64,000 nucleotides of DNA, from assembly GCF_013343235.1 (NCBI RefSeq), contig NZ_CP040094.1:7823248-7887247 (forward strand), in the 5' to 3' direction. The notes below the pieces were generated by a model. That model had not been told where the DNA came from, did not search any database, and saw nothing but the letters and a program-made list of their open reading frames with translations. Origin of the DNA: Nostoc sp. TCL240-02. GTDB taxonomy: Bacteria; Cyanobacteriota; Cyanobacteriia; Cyanobacteriales; Nostocaceae. Below are positions 1 to 8,085 of this stretch, piece by piece; within the stretch, counting starts at the first letter, position 1; every line of letters begins with the position of its first letter. The position numbers and the translations under genes were made by a program.

Positions 1-1
1 A

Positions 2-247
2 CTATTAACCCGCAGATCCCTAACCTTAGATCATCCTCTCACAACAGATAAAAACAGCCGTGTAGAAGTCATTGTTTTAATCCCAGATGAAGAAACCCCA
101 GATGAGACATCTCAGGCAGAAGTTTTAGCAGATTTCCGGCAAGCTTGGCACGAAGCCATGACTGAGCAAACGATTCCCGTTGCTCAACTTTGGGAAGGTC
201 TTGAAGATGACTATTTTGAAATTGTGGAAAGCTTTGCAACCATCTGA
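2..247 (+). CDS. RelN-like antitoxin, 3' part (5' end outside window)
   Basis: Open frame without a start at the window edge, ending in TGA at 245-247, about 81 residues visible. It begins with a beta-rich stretch (SLTLDHPL, then VEVIVLIPDEE) and ends with an acidic helix (AQLWEGLEDDYFEIVES). This is the layout I know from small cyanobacterial RelN-family antitoxins, which pair with RelE/ParE-type RNase toxins. The last 37 bp overlap the convergent LuxR-type gene, and no toxin gene follows, so any partner would have to lie upstream of the window. The family call is from remembered similarity only; it could be another AbrB-like or unknown small protein. Confidence 0.55.
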   Translation, partial: LLTRRSLTLDHPLTTDKNSRVEVIVLIPDEETPDETSQAEVLADFRQAWHEAMTEQTIPVAQLWEGLEDDYFEIVESFATI

Positions 248-876
248 GTCCGAGATGAAACCTCAAGTTTGCGAAACATCCTTTTTAAAGCTTGCTTGAC
301 AGAGTTTTCAGTAATCCAAAGTTCAGTACTAATTTCTGCATTGGTTTGTCCTTGAGCCACCAAGTTAGCAATTTGCTTTTCACGAGGCGTTAAACGCTCT
401 GTCTGTAATAGTAGTGGATGTTGGGATCGCGCCATTGCTACCCAAGTAGAAATGTGCAGACAAAGCGCACTCAAATCTGTGAGATTTTGTGAGTTGAATG
501 TAGGCATTCCTTGCTGACGGGTAAAACCTACCACACCTACTAACTGCCCATTGCTGACAATTGGCCCTGCCATAACATGCCAGTGATCGGCACGAGGACA
601 AATCAACCTCCATGTCTTAGGTTCTACTACTAAACCTTCATGAACAGGGGCATGGTGTTCTAGCAAGTAGCCGGCAACTGGATTGTGCTGAGGTGATAAT
701 GCAATTTGCAGTGCTTTTTGGAACTTGCTGTCAAGTAGAGAAATTTGAGCAAAGAAAAACAGCCCACATCGTGTAGCAGAAAAATATTCACTCATTTCTG
801 CGCGTATGTGCGATCGCAACGCCTCTTCATCTTTAGCTTGAGCAATTTCATGAAATAGAGCTTGTAAAGCAATCAT
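211..876 (-). CDS. LuxR-type transcriptional regulator with GAF-like sensor region
   Basis: About 221 residues from the ATG at 874-876; an in-frame GTG lies 18 bp upstream but has no better support. Residues 161-215 form a LuxR/GerE helix-turn-helix (LTPREKQIANLVAQGQTNAEI, then a recognition helix NSVKQALKRMFRKLEV). The first 150 residues resemble a GAF-like sensor fold, with GQLVGVVGFTR as a typical late strand. It should bind DNA as a dimer in response to an unknown small ligand. No phospho-acceptor receiver domain is present, so it is not a two-component regulator. It is convergent with the antitoxin gene and divergent from the membrane protein gene at 915, with which it could share a promoter region of only 38 bp. 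Confidence 0.8.
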   Translation of the reverse strand: MIALQALFHEIAQAKDEEALRSHIRAEMSEYFSATRCGLFFFAQISLLDSKFQKALQIALSPQHNPVAGYLLEHHAPVHEGLVVEPKTWRLICPRADHWHVMAGPIVSNGQLVGVVGFTRQQGMPTFNSQNLTDLSALCLHISTWVAMARSQHPLLLQTERLTPREKQIANLVAQGQTNAEISTELWITENSVKQALKRMFRKLEVSSRTQMVAKLSTISK

Positions 877-914
877 GATTGGCAAATTGTACACTTTCGA
901 GGTCTAGGCGCAGT

Positions 915-1409
915 ATGGCAACCAGACCTATCCTAGCCTTTGTCACATCAAGTTTTTCCACTTTTTTGCTTTTTTTGGATTACTTAAGCATGACTCTAAA
1001 TTCTGGCATTGATGATACACAGATATCCGGGCGCTGGATTCAAATCGGTTTTTTTATCGCAGTAGTGTTGTTCAATCTCTGTTTAGCAACCCAAATATTT
1101 AGTGTTGGACTGGCTTACTTTTACAACTCTGATTGGTGGAACCTACATATTTGGCTCGTGCGAGGATATAGCGGACTCTCAGTAATTTTGTTGATATGGG
1201 TGTTTTTGATGCCTTTTCCTTCAAGAGTTCAGAACCTGACAGCAAGTATCCCAGTGTTGCTGGGACTGCAATTTCTCACAATTAACTTGAAGACTTCTTT
1301 TCCTTTAGCTGTCTTTCATCCACTCATCGGCTTTTCTTTATTTTCTATTTCCACAACCCTAGTTCATCGGACATCGCAGGTTGTATTTCCCAACCATAAC
1401 CAAGACTAA
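915..1409 (+). CDS. Four-helix membrane protein, DUF6220-like
   Basis: 164 residues from ATG 915; the frame stays open to a TTG at 879, but that would overlap the divergent regulator. Four hydrophobic segments are visible, at about residues 5-25, 45-70, 85-105 and 110-145. The second one, AVVLFNLCLATQIFSVGLAYF, followed by a tryptophan-rich loop and a histidine (WWNLHIWL), resembles the DUF6220 family of small membrane proteins of unknown function. It lies 46 bp upstream of the rhodanese gene on the same strand and could be co-transcribed with it. The function is unknown. Confidence 0.65.
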   Translation: MATRPILAFVTSSFSTFLLFLDYLSMTLNSGIDDTQISGRWIQIGFFIAVVLFNLCLATQIFSVGLAYFYNSDWWNLHIWLVRGYSGLSVILLIWVFLMPFPSRVQNLTASIPVLLGLQFLTINLKTSFPLAVFHPLIGFSLFSISTTLVHRTSQVVFPNHNQD

Positions 1410-1455
1410 ATAGGTAACTTTCAATTCTTTTAGCGCTATTACAGGAGAAATATAA

Positions 1456-2289
1456 ATGTCTCAATATGCTCATCCATCCGTTCTTATTGATACCCAGTGG
1501 CTAGAAAATCATCTCAAAGATCCAAATGTCCGCATTATTGAAGTGAATATCAGTCCAGAACCGTACAAAAATGCTCACATCCCTGGTGCTGTTTTCTGGA
1601 ACATCTTTACAGACTTACTATTTCCCGATTTTAAACTTAATTTGGATGCGATCGCTTTTGAAAAACTGATGGCACGTTCAGGCATCACTAATGATACAAC
1701 AGTGATTGCTTATGGCAGTTATCCTGGAACTGGAGCCTGGATTTTCTGGCTTTTGCAAGTCTTTGGGCATGAAAATGTAAAAGTTCTCAATGGTGGTTAC
1801 CAGAAATGGAAGTCAGAAGATCGTTCACTAGCAACTGAGTTATCCACGTTTCCTGCTACTGATTACCGTGCCAGAGCTACTGATCCTCATCTGCGAGTAT
1901 TACATAATGAAGTTCAGGCATCGATTGGTAGAAGCGATTGCGTGTTGTTGGATGTCCGAACAATTCAAGAATACTGTGGTGAGTGGTTTTTCGATCAGCC
2001 ACCAAAAGCAGGTCAACTTACTGGTCATATTCCAGGTGCAGTGCATCTTGAGCATATCTTAACTCTCAATGAGGATGGCACTTTTAAATCATTCAAGGAA
2101 TTGAAAAATCTTTATCACAGTAAGGGAATTACGGCTGATAAAGAAGTTTTTCCCTACTGTACTATCGGTGCGCGTTCTGGATATATCTGGTTTGTCTTGA
2201 AGTATTTATTAGGTTATCCGAACGTTCGAAATTACGATGGCTCTTGGAATGAGTGGAGTCGTCTACCTGATGTAGCTATAGAGAAATAG
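1456..2289 (+). CDS. Tandem-domain rhodanese-type sulfurtransferase
   Basis: 277 residues with two rhodanese domains (about 8-125 and 145-270). The N-terminal domain lacks the catalytic cysteine: its loop reads AYGSYPGTGAW. The C-terminal domain carries the active-site loop CTIGARSG with Cys235. This is the arrangement of thiosulfate or 3-mercaptopyruvate sulfurtransferases, which move sulfane sulfur to cyanide or thiols. The loop differs from the CRxGx(R/T) consensus at its second position, so substrate preference cannot be read. ATG 1456 is preceded by AGGAGA at 1443. The RWGD-type boundary motif is replaced by HIPGAV in both halves, which is normal for the family. Confidence 0.85.
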   Translation: MSQYAHPSVLIDTQWLENHLKDPNVRIIEVNISPEPYKNAHIPGAVFWNIFTDLLFPDFKLNLDAIAFEKLMARSGITNDTTVIAYGSYPGTGAWIFWLLQVFGHENVKVLNGGYQKWKSEDRSLATELSTFPATDYRARATDPHLRVLHNEVQASIGRSDCVLLDVRTIQEYCGEWFFDQPPKAGQLTGHIPGAVHLEHILTLNEDGTFKSFKELKNLYHSKGITADKEVFPYCTIGARSGYIWFVLKYLLGYPNVRNYDGSWNEWSRLPDVAIEK

Positions 2290-2444
2290 TGAGCTATTAT
2301 TCCCAAATATTACCAATAACCACACCTTTACAGACGGACACCACTACCATTACCAAGATTAAAATCTCTTAACCTTTCGTTACAATAAAGACATCGAGAA
2401 GGACGAAAACAAACCTCTCGAAGCTGAAATCAAAGGTGAACGAC

Positions 2445-3569
2445 ATGAATGGCACAATTCGCGTTGGTAATCTCTTCGGAATTCCCTTCTATATCCATCC
2501 GTCATGGTTTTTAGTTCTGGGTTTGGTAAGTTGGAGCTATAGCAGTGGACTGGCGGCACAATTTCCCCAATTATCTGCGGGATTAGCTTTGCTACTAGGA
2601 TTGATGACAGCGCTGATGTTATTTGCCTCTGTCGTCGCCCATGAATTAGGCCACAGTTTCGTTGCGATTCGTCAGGGTATTGATGTCAAATCCATCACTC
2701 TGTTTATATTTGGCGGTTTGGCTAGTTTAGAAAAAGAGTCGAAAACCCCAAGTGAGGCTTTCTGGGTAGCGATCGCAGGGCCAATAGTCAGCTTACTACT
2801 ATTTGGTATCCTTACAGCCATTGGTGTTACTACTACTGCATCAGGCCCGTTAGCAGCAATTCTTGGTGTTCTTGCTTCTGTTAACTTGGCGTTAGCCCTG
2901 TTTAATCTGATTCCTGGCTTGCCATTAGATGGCGGAAATATACTGAAAGCTATCGTTTGGAAAGTTACAGGCAATCCTTATAAAGGCGTAACCTTTGCTA
3001 GTCGAGTTGGACAAATCTTTGGTTGGGTAGCAATTCTTTCAGGTATAGTTCCTCTACTATTCTTTGGCAACGCTGGTAACTTCTGGAACTTGTTAATTGG
3101 CTTCTTCTTGTTACAAAATGCTGGTAATGCGGCTCAATTTGCCAGAGTGCAAGAAAAACTCACAGGTTTGACTGCTGAAGATGCCGTAACTCATGACAGC
3201 CCGATTGTATCTGGTAATCTTAGCCTAAGAGAGTTTGCCGATGAGCGAGTTATAAGTGGGCAAAACTGGCATCGGTTCTTAGTGACTGATGATGATGGAC
3301 AATTAGTAGGTGCGATCGCAGTTGATAATTTACGAAATGTACCAACAGCATTGTGGTCAGAAACTCAAGTAAAAGAAGTCATGCGACCAATTCCAGAATC
3401 TACCACAGTCCAATCAGATCAACCTCTGCTGGAAGTCATGCAGTTACTGGAAGAACAAAAGCTATCTGTACTTACCGTGATTCGTGAAAATGGCGTTCTA
3501 GTTGGAATCTTAGAAAAAGCTGCAATTATCCAGCTACTTCAAAGCCGAACCGAAACGAACCCTGCATAG
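2445..3569 (+). CDS. Site-2 protease family (M50) metalloprotease with C-terminal CBS pair
   Basis: 374 residues from ATG 2445. AAGGTGA at 2433-2439 is a good ribosome site for it, and the alternative GTG at 2436 lies inside that site. Membrane segments surround the zinc motif HELGH (about residues 66-70), and a second metal site, NLIPGLPLDGG, follows near residue 160. This is the intramembrane protease core of the SpoIVFB/S2P type. The last 130 residues hold two CBS repeats (HRFLVTDDDGQLVGAI and VLTVIRENGVLVGIL), which usually bind adenine nucleotides and could gate the protease. The substrate is unknown; in other bacteria such enzymes release membrane-bound regulators. Confidence 0.88.
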   Translation: MNGTIRVGNLFGIPFYIHPSWFLVLGLVSWSYSSGLAAQFPQLSAGLALLLGLMTALMLFASVVAHELGHSFVAIRQGIDVKSITLFIFGGLASLEKESKTPSEAFWVAIAGPIVSLLLFGILTAIGVTTTASGPLAAILGVLASVNLALALFNLIPGLPLDGGNILKAIVWKVTGNPYKGVTFASRVGQIFGWVAILSGIVPLLFFGNAGNFWNLLIGFFLLQNAGNAAQFARVQEKLTGLTAEDAVTHDSPIVSGNLSLREFADERVISGQNWHRFLVTDDDGQLVGAIAVDNLRNVPTALWSETQVKEVMRPIPESTTVQSDQPLLEVMQLLEEQKLSVLTVIRENGVLVGILEKAAIIQLLQSRTETNPA

Positions 3570-3609
3570 TTGAATAATTCGTAATTAAAGTTTAGACTCC
3601 ACTCAGATT

Positions 3610-3643
3610 AAAGGGAAAGGGATAATAAAACCTTTCCCTTTTT
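3610..3643 (+). terminator. Intrinsic terminator between convergent genes
   Basis: Perfect 11-bp inverted repeat: AAAGGGAAAGG at 3610-3620 and CCTTTCCCTTT at 3631-3641, with a 10-nt A-rich loop and a T run. It lies between the S2P gene (+) and nagA (-). The A run before the first arm gives a short T run on the other strand, so it may work in both directions. Confidence 0.8.
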
Positions 3644-3656
3644 CGCTATTTGGGAA

Positions 3657-4877
3657 TTATATGGAGTTGAGAGCAATAGATAAATTACCATCTTCTGGCT
3701 TATTGAACATTTCTGCGTTGATGGTACGTTGCCAAGTTAATTCTTTTGTAGTCTCATCCCAATGCCAGCGTAATAAGTTAGCGGATTGACTCTTAAAAAT
3801 TTCTGGTAAACCAATCGCTTTTCTAGGTGCATTAGTAGCTAAAGCGATCGCACTTTCTACGTCACAAATTCCCCACTTTACCAAATTCTGCACTCCCACC
3901 AATAAGGGTAAAGTCGTCCCTGACAAAGTGCCATCGGCCAATCGTGCCGTACCGTTTTTAACTTCAATTTGCCGACTGTCCCAAGGATACACGCCATCGG
4001 GTAGCCCCAGAGGAGAAAGGGCATCGCTGACGAGGAAGAGTCCTTGTTCTTGATAGCTAGCGCGAAGCAAAATTTGTAGCATCATGGGCGAAACGTGTTC
4101 ACCATCAGCAATAAAACCACACATTACATCAGGATCGATAATTGCTGCCCCTAATAATCCTGGTTCTCGGTGATGTAATGCTGGCATAGCATTGAAAGCA
4201 TGAGTTACCATCGTTGCACCTTGTTCAAAGGCACGTTGTGCTTGAGCAGATGTTGCCTGAGAATGCCCTAAACTGACAGTAATTCCTAGAGAACGCAAAT
4301 ATGGAATTACTTCGCCAGTGAAATCTAACTCCGGTGCTAAGGTGATGACTTTTACGACATGGGCATAATCACCCAAAACCCACTTTACCTGATCCATTGT
4401 CAGAGGTAACAGGTACTCTGCTGGGTGTGCGCCGCGCTTTTGAAAATTCAAAAATGGCCCTTCTAGATGTACTCCCAAAATCTTGGCACCTGCTGGCTGA
4501 TTGGGGAGAACTTCAGCAATAATAGCAAGCGATCGCTGAATATTTTCTACTGAAGTTGTCACAAGTGTCGGTAAAAATCCATCTACCCCAACATCCCATA
4601 AAAATTGTGAGATTTTCTGGAGCTTATGAGCATTTTCAGCCGTTAAATCAGGAAATGCCAATCCCAAAGCACCGTTAATTTGTAAATCAACACCACCCAA
4701 TGAAATCCAGTCGCCAGCAACGTTTATTAGAGATGCACGGCTGCGTGCTTCTACTGTATCCATTGGCAAGATTTGCTCAATTATGCCCTTTTCATCAACC
4801 AAGAGCATTTGCAAATCTTTGTAACCAGGCACTCTAGCATTGATAATATTTACAGGATTTTGTGTTTCTTGGGTCAT
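3657..4877 (-). CDS. nagA: N-acetylglucosamine-6-phosphate deacetylase
   Basis: 406 residues from ATG at 4875-4877; a GTG one codon upstream is ignored. It removes the acetyl group from GlcNAc-6-phosphate in amino-sugar and cell-wall recycling, in the cytoplasm. The amidohydrolase-fold signatures are visible: GGVDLQINGALG near the N terminus, the metal ligand HLEGPFLN, SLGHSQAT, VTHAFNAMPALHHR, and the catalytic Asp in LVSDALSPLGLPDG. Length fits the family. It is a lone gene on this strand; no nagB or PTS gene is next to it. Confidence 0.92.
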   Translation of the reverse strand: MTQETQNPVNIINARVPGYKDLQMLLVDEKGIIEQILPMDTVEARSRASLINVAGDWISLGGVDLQINGALGLAFPDLTAENAHKLQKISQFLWDVGVDGFLPTLVTTSVENIQRSLAIIAEVLPNQPAGAKILGVHLEGPFLNFQKRGAHPAEYLLPLTMDQVKWVLGDYAHVVKVITLAPELDFTGEVIPYLRSLGITVSLGHSQATSAQAQRAFEQGATMVTHAFNAMPALHHREPGLLGAAIIDPDVMCGFIADGEHVSPMMLQILLRASYQEQGLFLVSDALSPLGLPDGVYPWDSRQIEVKNGTARLADGTLSGTTLPLLVGVQNLVKWGICDVESAIALATNAPRKAIGLPEIFKSQSANLLRWHWDETTKELTWQRTINAEMFNKPEDGNLSIALNSI

Positions 4878-5001
4878 CACACTGAACTAGAAGAAAGATA
4901 AATCTGATTTTAGATGCAACCAACATCAATCAATGAGATGATAAATCGGCATAACCTAACTCAAATAATTTTGAATTTCTAATTTTTAATTTTTAATTAT
5001 T

Positions 5002-5520
5002 ATGACTCCCCTAGTTGGTATTATCATGGGCAGCGATTCTGATTTGCCCACCATGAAAGACGCGATCGCAGTTTGTGACGAATTTGGCGTTGAGAGCGAA
5101 GTCGCGATCGTTTCTGCTCACCGTACCCCAGAACGGATGGTACAATACGCTCAATTTGCACACCAACGTGGTATTAAAGTGATTATTGCCGGTGCCGGTG
5201 GTGCTGCCCATCTGCCTGGAATGGTAGCGTCTTTAACACCACTTCCTGTTATTGGTGTTCCTGTAGTCACCAGGAACTTACAAGGTGTAGATTCTTTGTA
5301 TTCTATTTTACAAATGCCTGCGGGTATTCCTGTGGCAACAGTGGCGATCGATAATGCCAAAAATGCCGGACTTTTAGCAGTACAAATGCTGGCAATTCAT
5401 CAACCAGAATTGCTAGAAAAAGTGCAACAATATCGCCAAACCCTCTGTGAATCAGTAATTGCAAAGCAAGAAAAGCTAGAACAACTAGGCTATGAGCAAT
5501 ATTTAAAGCAGATGTTTTAG
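5002..5520 (+). CDS. purE: N5-carboxyaminoimidazole ribonucleotide mutase
   Basis: 172 residues, full length for class I PurE. It converts N5-CAIR to CAIR in purine biosynthesis. The phosphate loop GSDSD (residues 9-13), the SAHRTPERM motif with the catalytic histidine, and [13 protein letters not shown] are intact. The ATG at 5002 follows an AT-rich leader without a clear ribosome site. No purK is adjacent, as is usual in cyanobacteria, where pur genes are scattered. Confidence 0.95.
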   Translation: MTPLVGIIMGSDSDLPTMKDAIAVCDEFGVESEVAIVSAHRTPERMVQYAQFAHQRGIKVIIAGAGGAAHLPGMVASLTPLPVIGVPVVTRNLQGVDSLYSILQMPAGIPVATVAIDNAKNAGLLAVQMLAIHQPELLEKVQQYRQTLCESVIAKQEKLEQLGYEQYLKQMF

Positions 5521-5524
5521 ATAA

Positions 5525-5680
5525 TTCGTAATACTTCGGCTACGCTCAGTACAAGTTCGTAATTCGTAATTCGTAATTGGTTAAGAAATATTAACAGCAG
5601 ACTAGGGGGAGACAAAGGCAGAAGGGGACAAGAAGAATAACCATGCCCAATGCCCAATGCCCCATTCCCAATGCCCTATG
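5525..5680. repeat. Heptameric short tandem repeats (STRR type)
   Basis: TTCGTAA is repeated three times at 5556-5576, and imperfect copies of a CCCAATG/CCCATTG unit fill 5641-5680. Such 7-bp tandem repeats are typical of intergenic DNA in heterocyst-forming cyanobacteria. The stretch between them shows nothing coding. Confidence 0.7.
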
Positions 5681-5783
5681 CTCAATTAAATTCCAACATT
5701 GAAGCGATCGCTCCAGAATCAATGCAGCATTCTGAAGTATCTTGATCCTGAGACCTTAGTCGAAAATTTAGAGTGCAACATTC

Positions 5784-6563
5784 ATGTGCCAATTGCTCGG
5801 AATGAATTGCAATGTTCCAACTGATATTTGCTTTTCTTTTGAAGGGTTTTCTGCACGGGGAGGAAGAACAGATCATCATAGCGATGGTTGGGGCATTGCT
5901 TTCTTTGAAGGGAAGGGATGTCGGATGTTTTTAGATGCCCAACCTTCTGTTGCTTCTCCAGTAGCGGAGTTGGTGCGGAGTTATCCCATCCATTCAACCC
6001 ATGTCATAGCCCATATCCGTAAAGCTACTCAGGGTGAAGTTGCCCTACACAACTGCCATCCTTTCCGCAGAGAATTGTGGGGTCAGTATTGGGTATTTGC
6101 TCACAACGGTAATTTGCCAAATTTTGATCCAGAAAATTTAGGTTTTTATCAAGCTGTAGGTGATACAGATAGTGAAAAAGCATTCTGTATGATGCTAGAA
6201 ACATTGCGATCGCGTTTTCCTGATGGTAAACCTGACATCAAGAAACTGTACCCTGTACTAAAACAAATTAGTGATGCTATTGCAGAAATAGGTATATTCA
6301 ATTACTTATTATCTGATGGAGAACACTTTTTTGCTCATTGTTCAACTAACCTCAGCTACATTGTCCGCCAAGCGCCCTTTGCAGCTGCCCATTTGATCGA
6401 TCAAGACATGACCGTAGATTTTCGGGAAGTGACTACCGAACGCGATCGCGTTGCTGTCATTGCTACTACTCCCCTCACAGACAACGAAGTTTGGACAAAA
6501 ATCCAACCGGGAGAATTACTAGTTTTTCAGGATGGGTCGCCACTGGAATATGTATTTAGCTAA
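5784..6563 (+). CDS. Class II glutamine amidotransferase, YafJ-like
   Basis: 259 residues starting MCQLLGMNC, so Cys2 becomes the N-terminal nucleophile after removal of Met. The Gn_AT_II fold is recognisable from HSDGWGIAFF, RKATQGEV, NCHPFRRELW and FAHNGNL (oxyanion region). The protein ends after the glutaminase domain, so it has no synthetase partner domain of its own. The family hydrolyses a gamma-glutamyl amide; the physiological substrate of YafJ-type proteins is not settled. It is followed by a strong terminator at 6610. Confidence 0.87.
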   Translation: MCQLLGMNCNVPTDICFSFEGFSARGGRTDHHSDGWGIAFFEGKGCRMFLDAQPSVASPVAELVRSYPIHSTHVIAHIRKATQGEVALHNCHPFRRELWGQYWVFAHNGNLPNFDPENLGFYQAVGDTDSEKAFCMMLETLRSRFPDGKPDIKKLYPVLKQISDAIAEIGIFNYLLSDGEHFFAHCSTNLSYIVRQAPFAAAHLIDQDMTVDFREVTTERDRVAVIATTPLTDNEVWTKIQPGELLVFQDGSPLEYVFS

Positions 6564-6609
6564 AAATGCGATCTTGTTGGCGAATTCAAAAATTCACCAG
6601 AAATTTTCC

Positions 6610-6645
6610 CATTTAGACACTTTCTAAATGGGTTTTGTTTTTCAT
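6610..6645 (+). terminator. Intrinsic terminator
   Basis: Perfect 10-bp stem, CCCATTTAGA at 6610-6619 and TCTAAATGGG at 6625-6634, with a 5-nt loop and then TTTTGTTTTT. It ends the amidotransferase transcript. Confidence 0.88.
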
Positions 6646-6815
6646 AGTAATATACGGGATGCGGGAAACTCAGTCTCTCTAAGGCTGAAAGTGTCAACTA
6701 CTCAAGCTTCGTAAAGGTTTTGGTATTGACTACCGTATCCAATCCTTGCAGTAAGATGTTTCTAGCTGTATTTTCACGTGCTTTGGTTTTTATCTTACCA
6801 GGAGAGTCTAGTTAA

Positions 6816-7634
6816 TTGGCTAAACAGCGACTCGACACACTATTAGTAGAGCTAAATTTATGTTCTTCTCGCGCCTTGGCACAAAGGTTAATTCAGGCGG
6901 GGGAAGTGACTGTTAATCAGCAGCTAGTTGATAAGCCTGGTACAGAAGTTGATATTTCGGCTCAAATAAATATTAAAGAGCGATCGCCTTTTGTGTCTAG
7001 AGGTGGTGAAAAACTCTCCAAAGCTTTGTCAGTATTTGCCATCCCTGTAGCAGAGCGCATTTGTTTAGATGGTGGGATTTCTACAGGTGGTTTTACTGAT
7101 TGTCTCTTGCAAGCTGGAGCAAAACAAGTTTACGGCATTGATGTTGGTTACGGACAAGTTGACTGGCGATTGCGAAATAATTCGCGGGTGATTTTGCGAG
7201 AACGTACCAATTTACGGCAACTACGACCAGAGGAGTTATATAGCGAAAACGATCCGATTCCTGATTTGGCGGTGGTTGATGTATCGTTTATTTCTTTAAC
7301 TAAGATTCTGCCTGCTTTGTGGCAACTAACTCAAGCTAACCGAGAAGCTGTGTTGTTAGTCAAGCCACAGTTTGAAGTTGGCAGATCCCGTGTGGGTAAA
7401 AAAGGTGTTGTGCGAGATCCAAACGACCAAGCTGATGCTATTTTCCAGGTGTTACAAGTAGCCCACGGATTAGGATGGAAATACAAAGGCTTAACTTGGT
7501 CGCCGATCACTGGCCCGGCTGGGAATATTGAATATCTTTTGTGGTTGGGAATGGAAAGTGAAATACCATTACCTGATTTAGAGGCAATTAAGCAAATAAC
7601 GCAATCAGCAACAACTGATTTACGTAAAAATTAA
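6816..7634 (+). CDS. tlyA: TlyA-family 2'-O-methyltransferase (hemolysin-like)
   Basis: 272 residues. The start is TTG at 6816, chosen because AGGAGA lies at 6800-6805 and there is no in-frame ATG before residue 250. An S4 RNA-binding domain (about 3-63, RLDTLLVELNLCSSRALAQ) is followed by an FtsJ-like methylase domain with DGGISTGGFTDCLL as the SAM-binding loop and VKPQFEVG as motif IV. Family members methylate ribosomal RNA cytidines; some are named hemolysins for historical reasons. Its stop overlaps the stop of convergent cp12 by 4 bp. Confidence 0.88.
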   Translation: MAKQRLDTLLVELNLCSSRALAQRLIQAGEVTVNQQLVDKPGTEVDISAQINIKERSPFVSRGGEKLSKALSVFAIPVAERICLDGGISTGGFTDCLLQAGAKQVYGIDVGYGQVDWRLRNNSRVILRERTNLRQLRPEELYSENDPIPDLAVVDVSFISLTKILPALWQLTQANREAVLLVKPQFEVGRSRVGKKGVVRDPNDQADAIFQVLQVAHGLGWKYKGLTWSPITGPAGNIEYLLWLGMESEIPLPDLEAIKQITQSATTDLRKN

Positions 7635-7891
7635 ACGTCGTAGATTAGACATTCTACGGAAGCTGGATGGCGATCGCAATAGTTATCTAAAGAGTTTTTC
7701 TTGGCTTTTGCTTGCTGCTGATCGGCTTTCTCTGCTTGCAATTCTTCCACAATGTCCCAGGCTACGGCACAACCCGCAGAATCGCTGCCATTTAGCTCAC
7801 AAGTTGTGCGAGCTTCAGTAATGGCTTCAGTAATAGCTTCTTCAAGATTTGCTGCACCAGCAGTTTCAAATGAGTTTAGGGTAGTTGTCAT
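7631..7891 (-). CDS. cp12: Calvin cycle regulator CP12
   Basis: 86 residues with both redox cysteine pairs: Cys31/Cys41 and Cys72/Cys81. The conserved helix AWDIVEELQAE spans 44-54. CP12 is a disordered linker that, when oxidised, bridges glyceraldehyde-3-phosphate dehydrogenase and phosphoribulokinase and switches the Calvin cycle off in the dark. The acidic C terminus (ECLIYDV) is the GAPDH-binding tail. The gene is monocistronic in appearance and convergent with tlyA, with a 4-bp overlap and no room for a separate terminator between them. Confidence 0.95.
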   Translation of the reverse strand: MTTTLNSFETAGAANLEEAITEAITEARTTCELNGSDSAGCAVAWDIVEELQAEKADQQQAKAKKNSLDNYCDRHPASVECLIYDV

Positions 7892-8085
7892 GATCCTTTC
7901 ACCTTTAATTTACGCAGATAGATATTAGGGGATAGAGGATAGTTTTTCTATAACCTTTTCCCTGTAACCTGTTCCCTCAATCTTGCATCCCAAATTCGAA
8001 ATGTCAGTCAATTGTCAGAAGAGCTTGATAGAAGTTCATAAACACTTGTAAACGGTAACAAACACTTAACAAAAATTATTTATTC

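Noticed and set aside
5525..5680. Short direct repeats considered as a CRISPR array
   Set aside because: The units are 7 bp with no unique spacers, and no cas genes are in the window.
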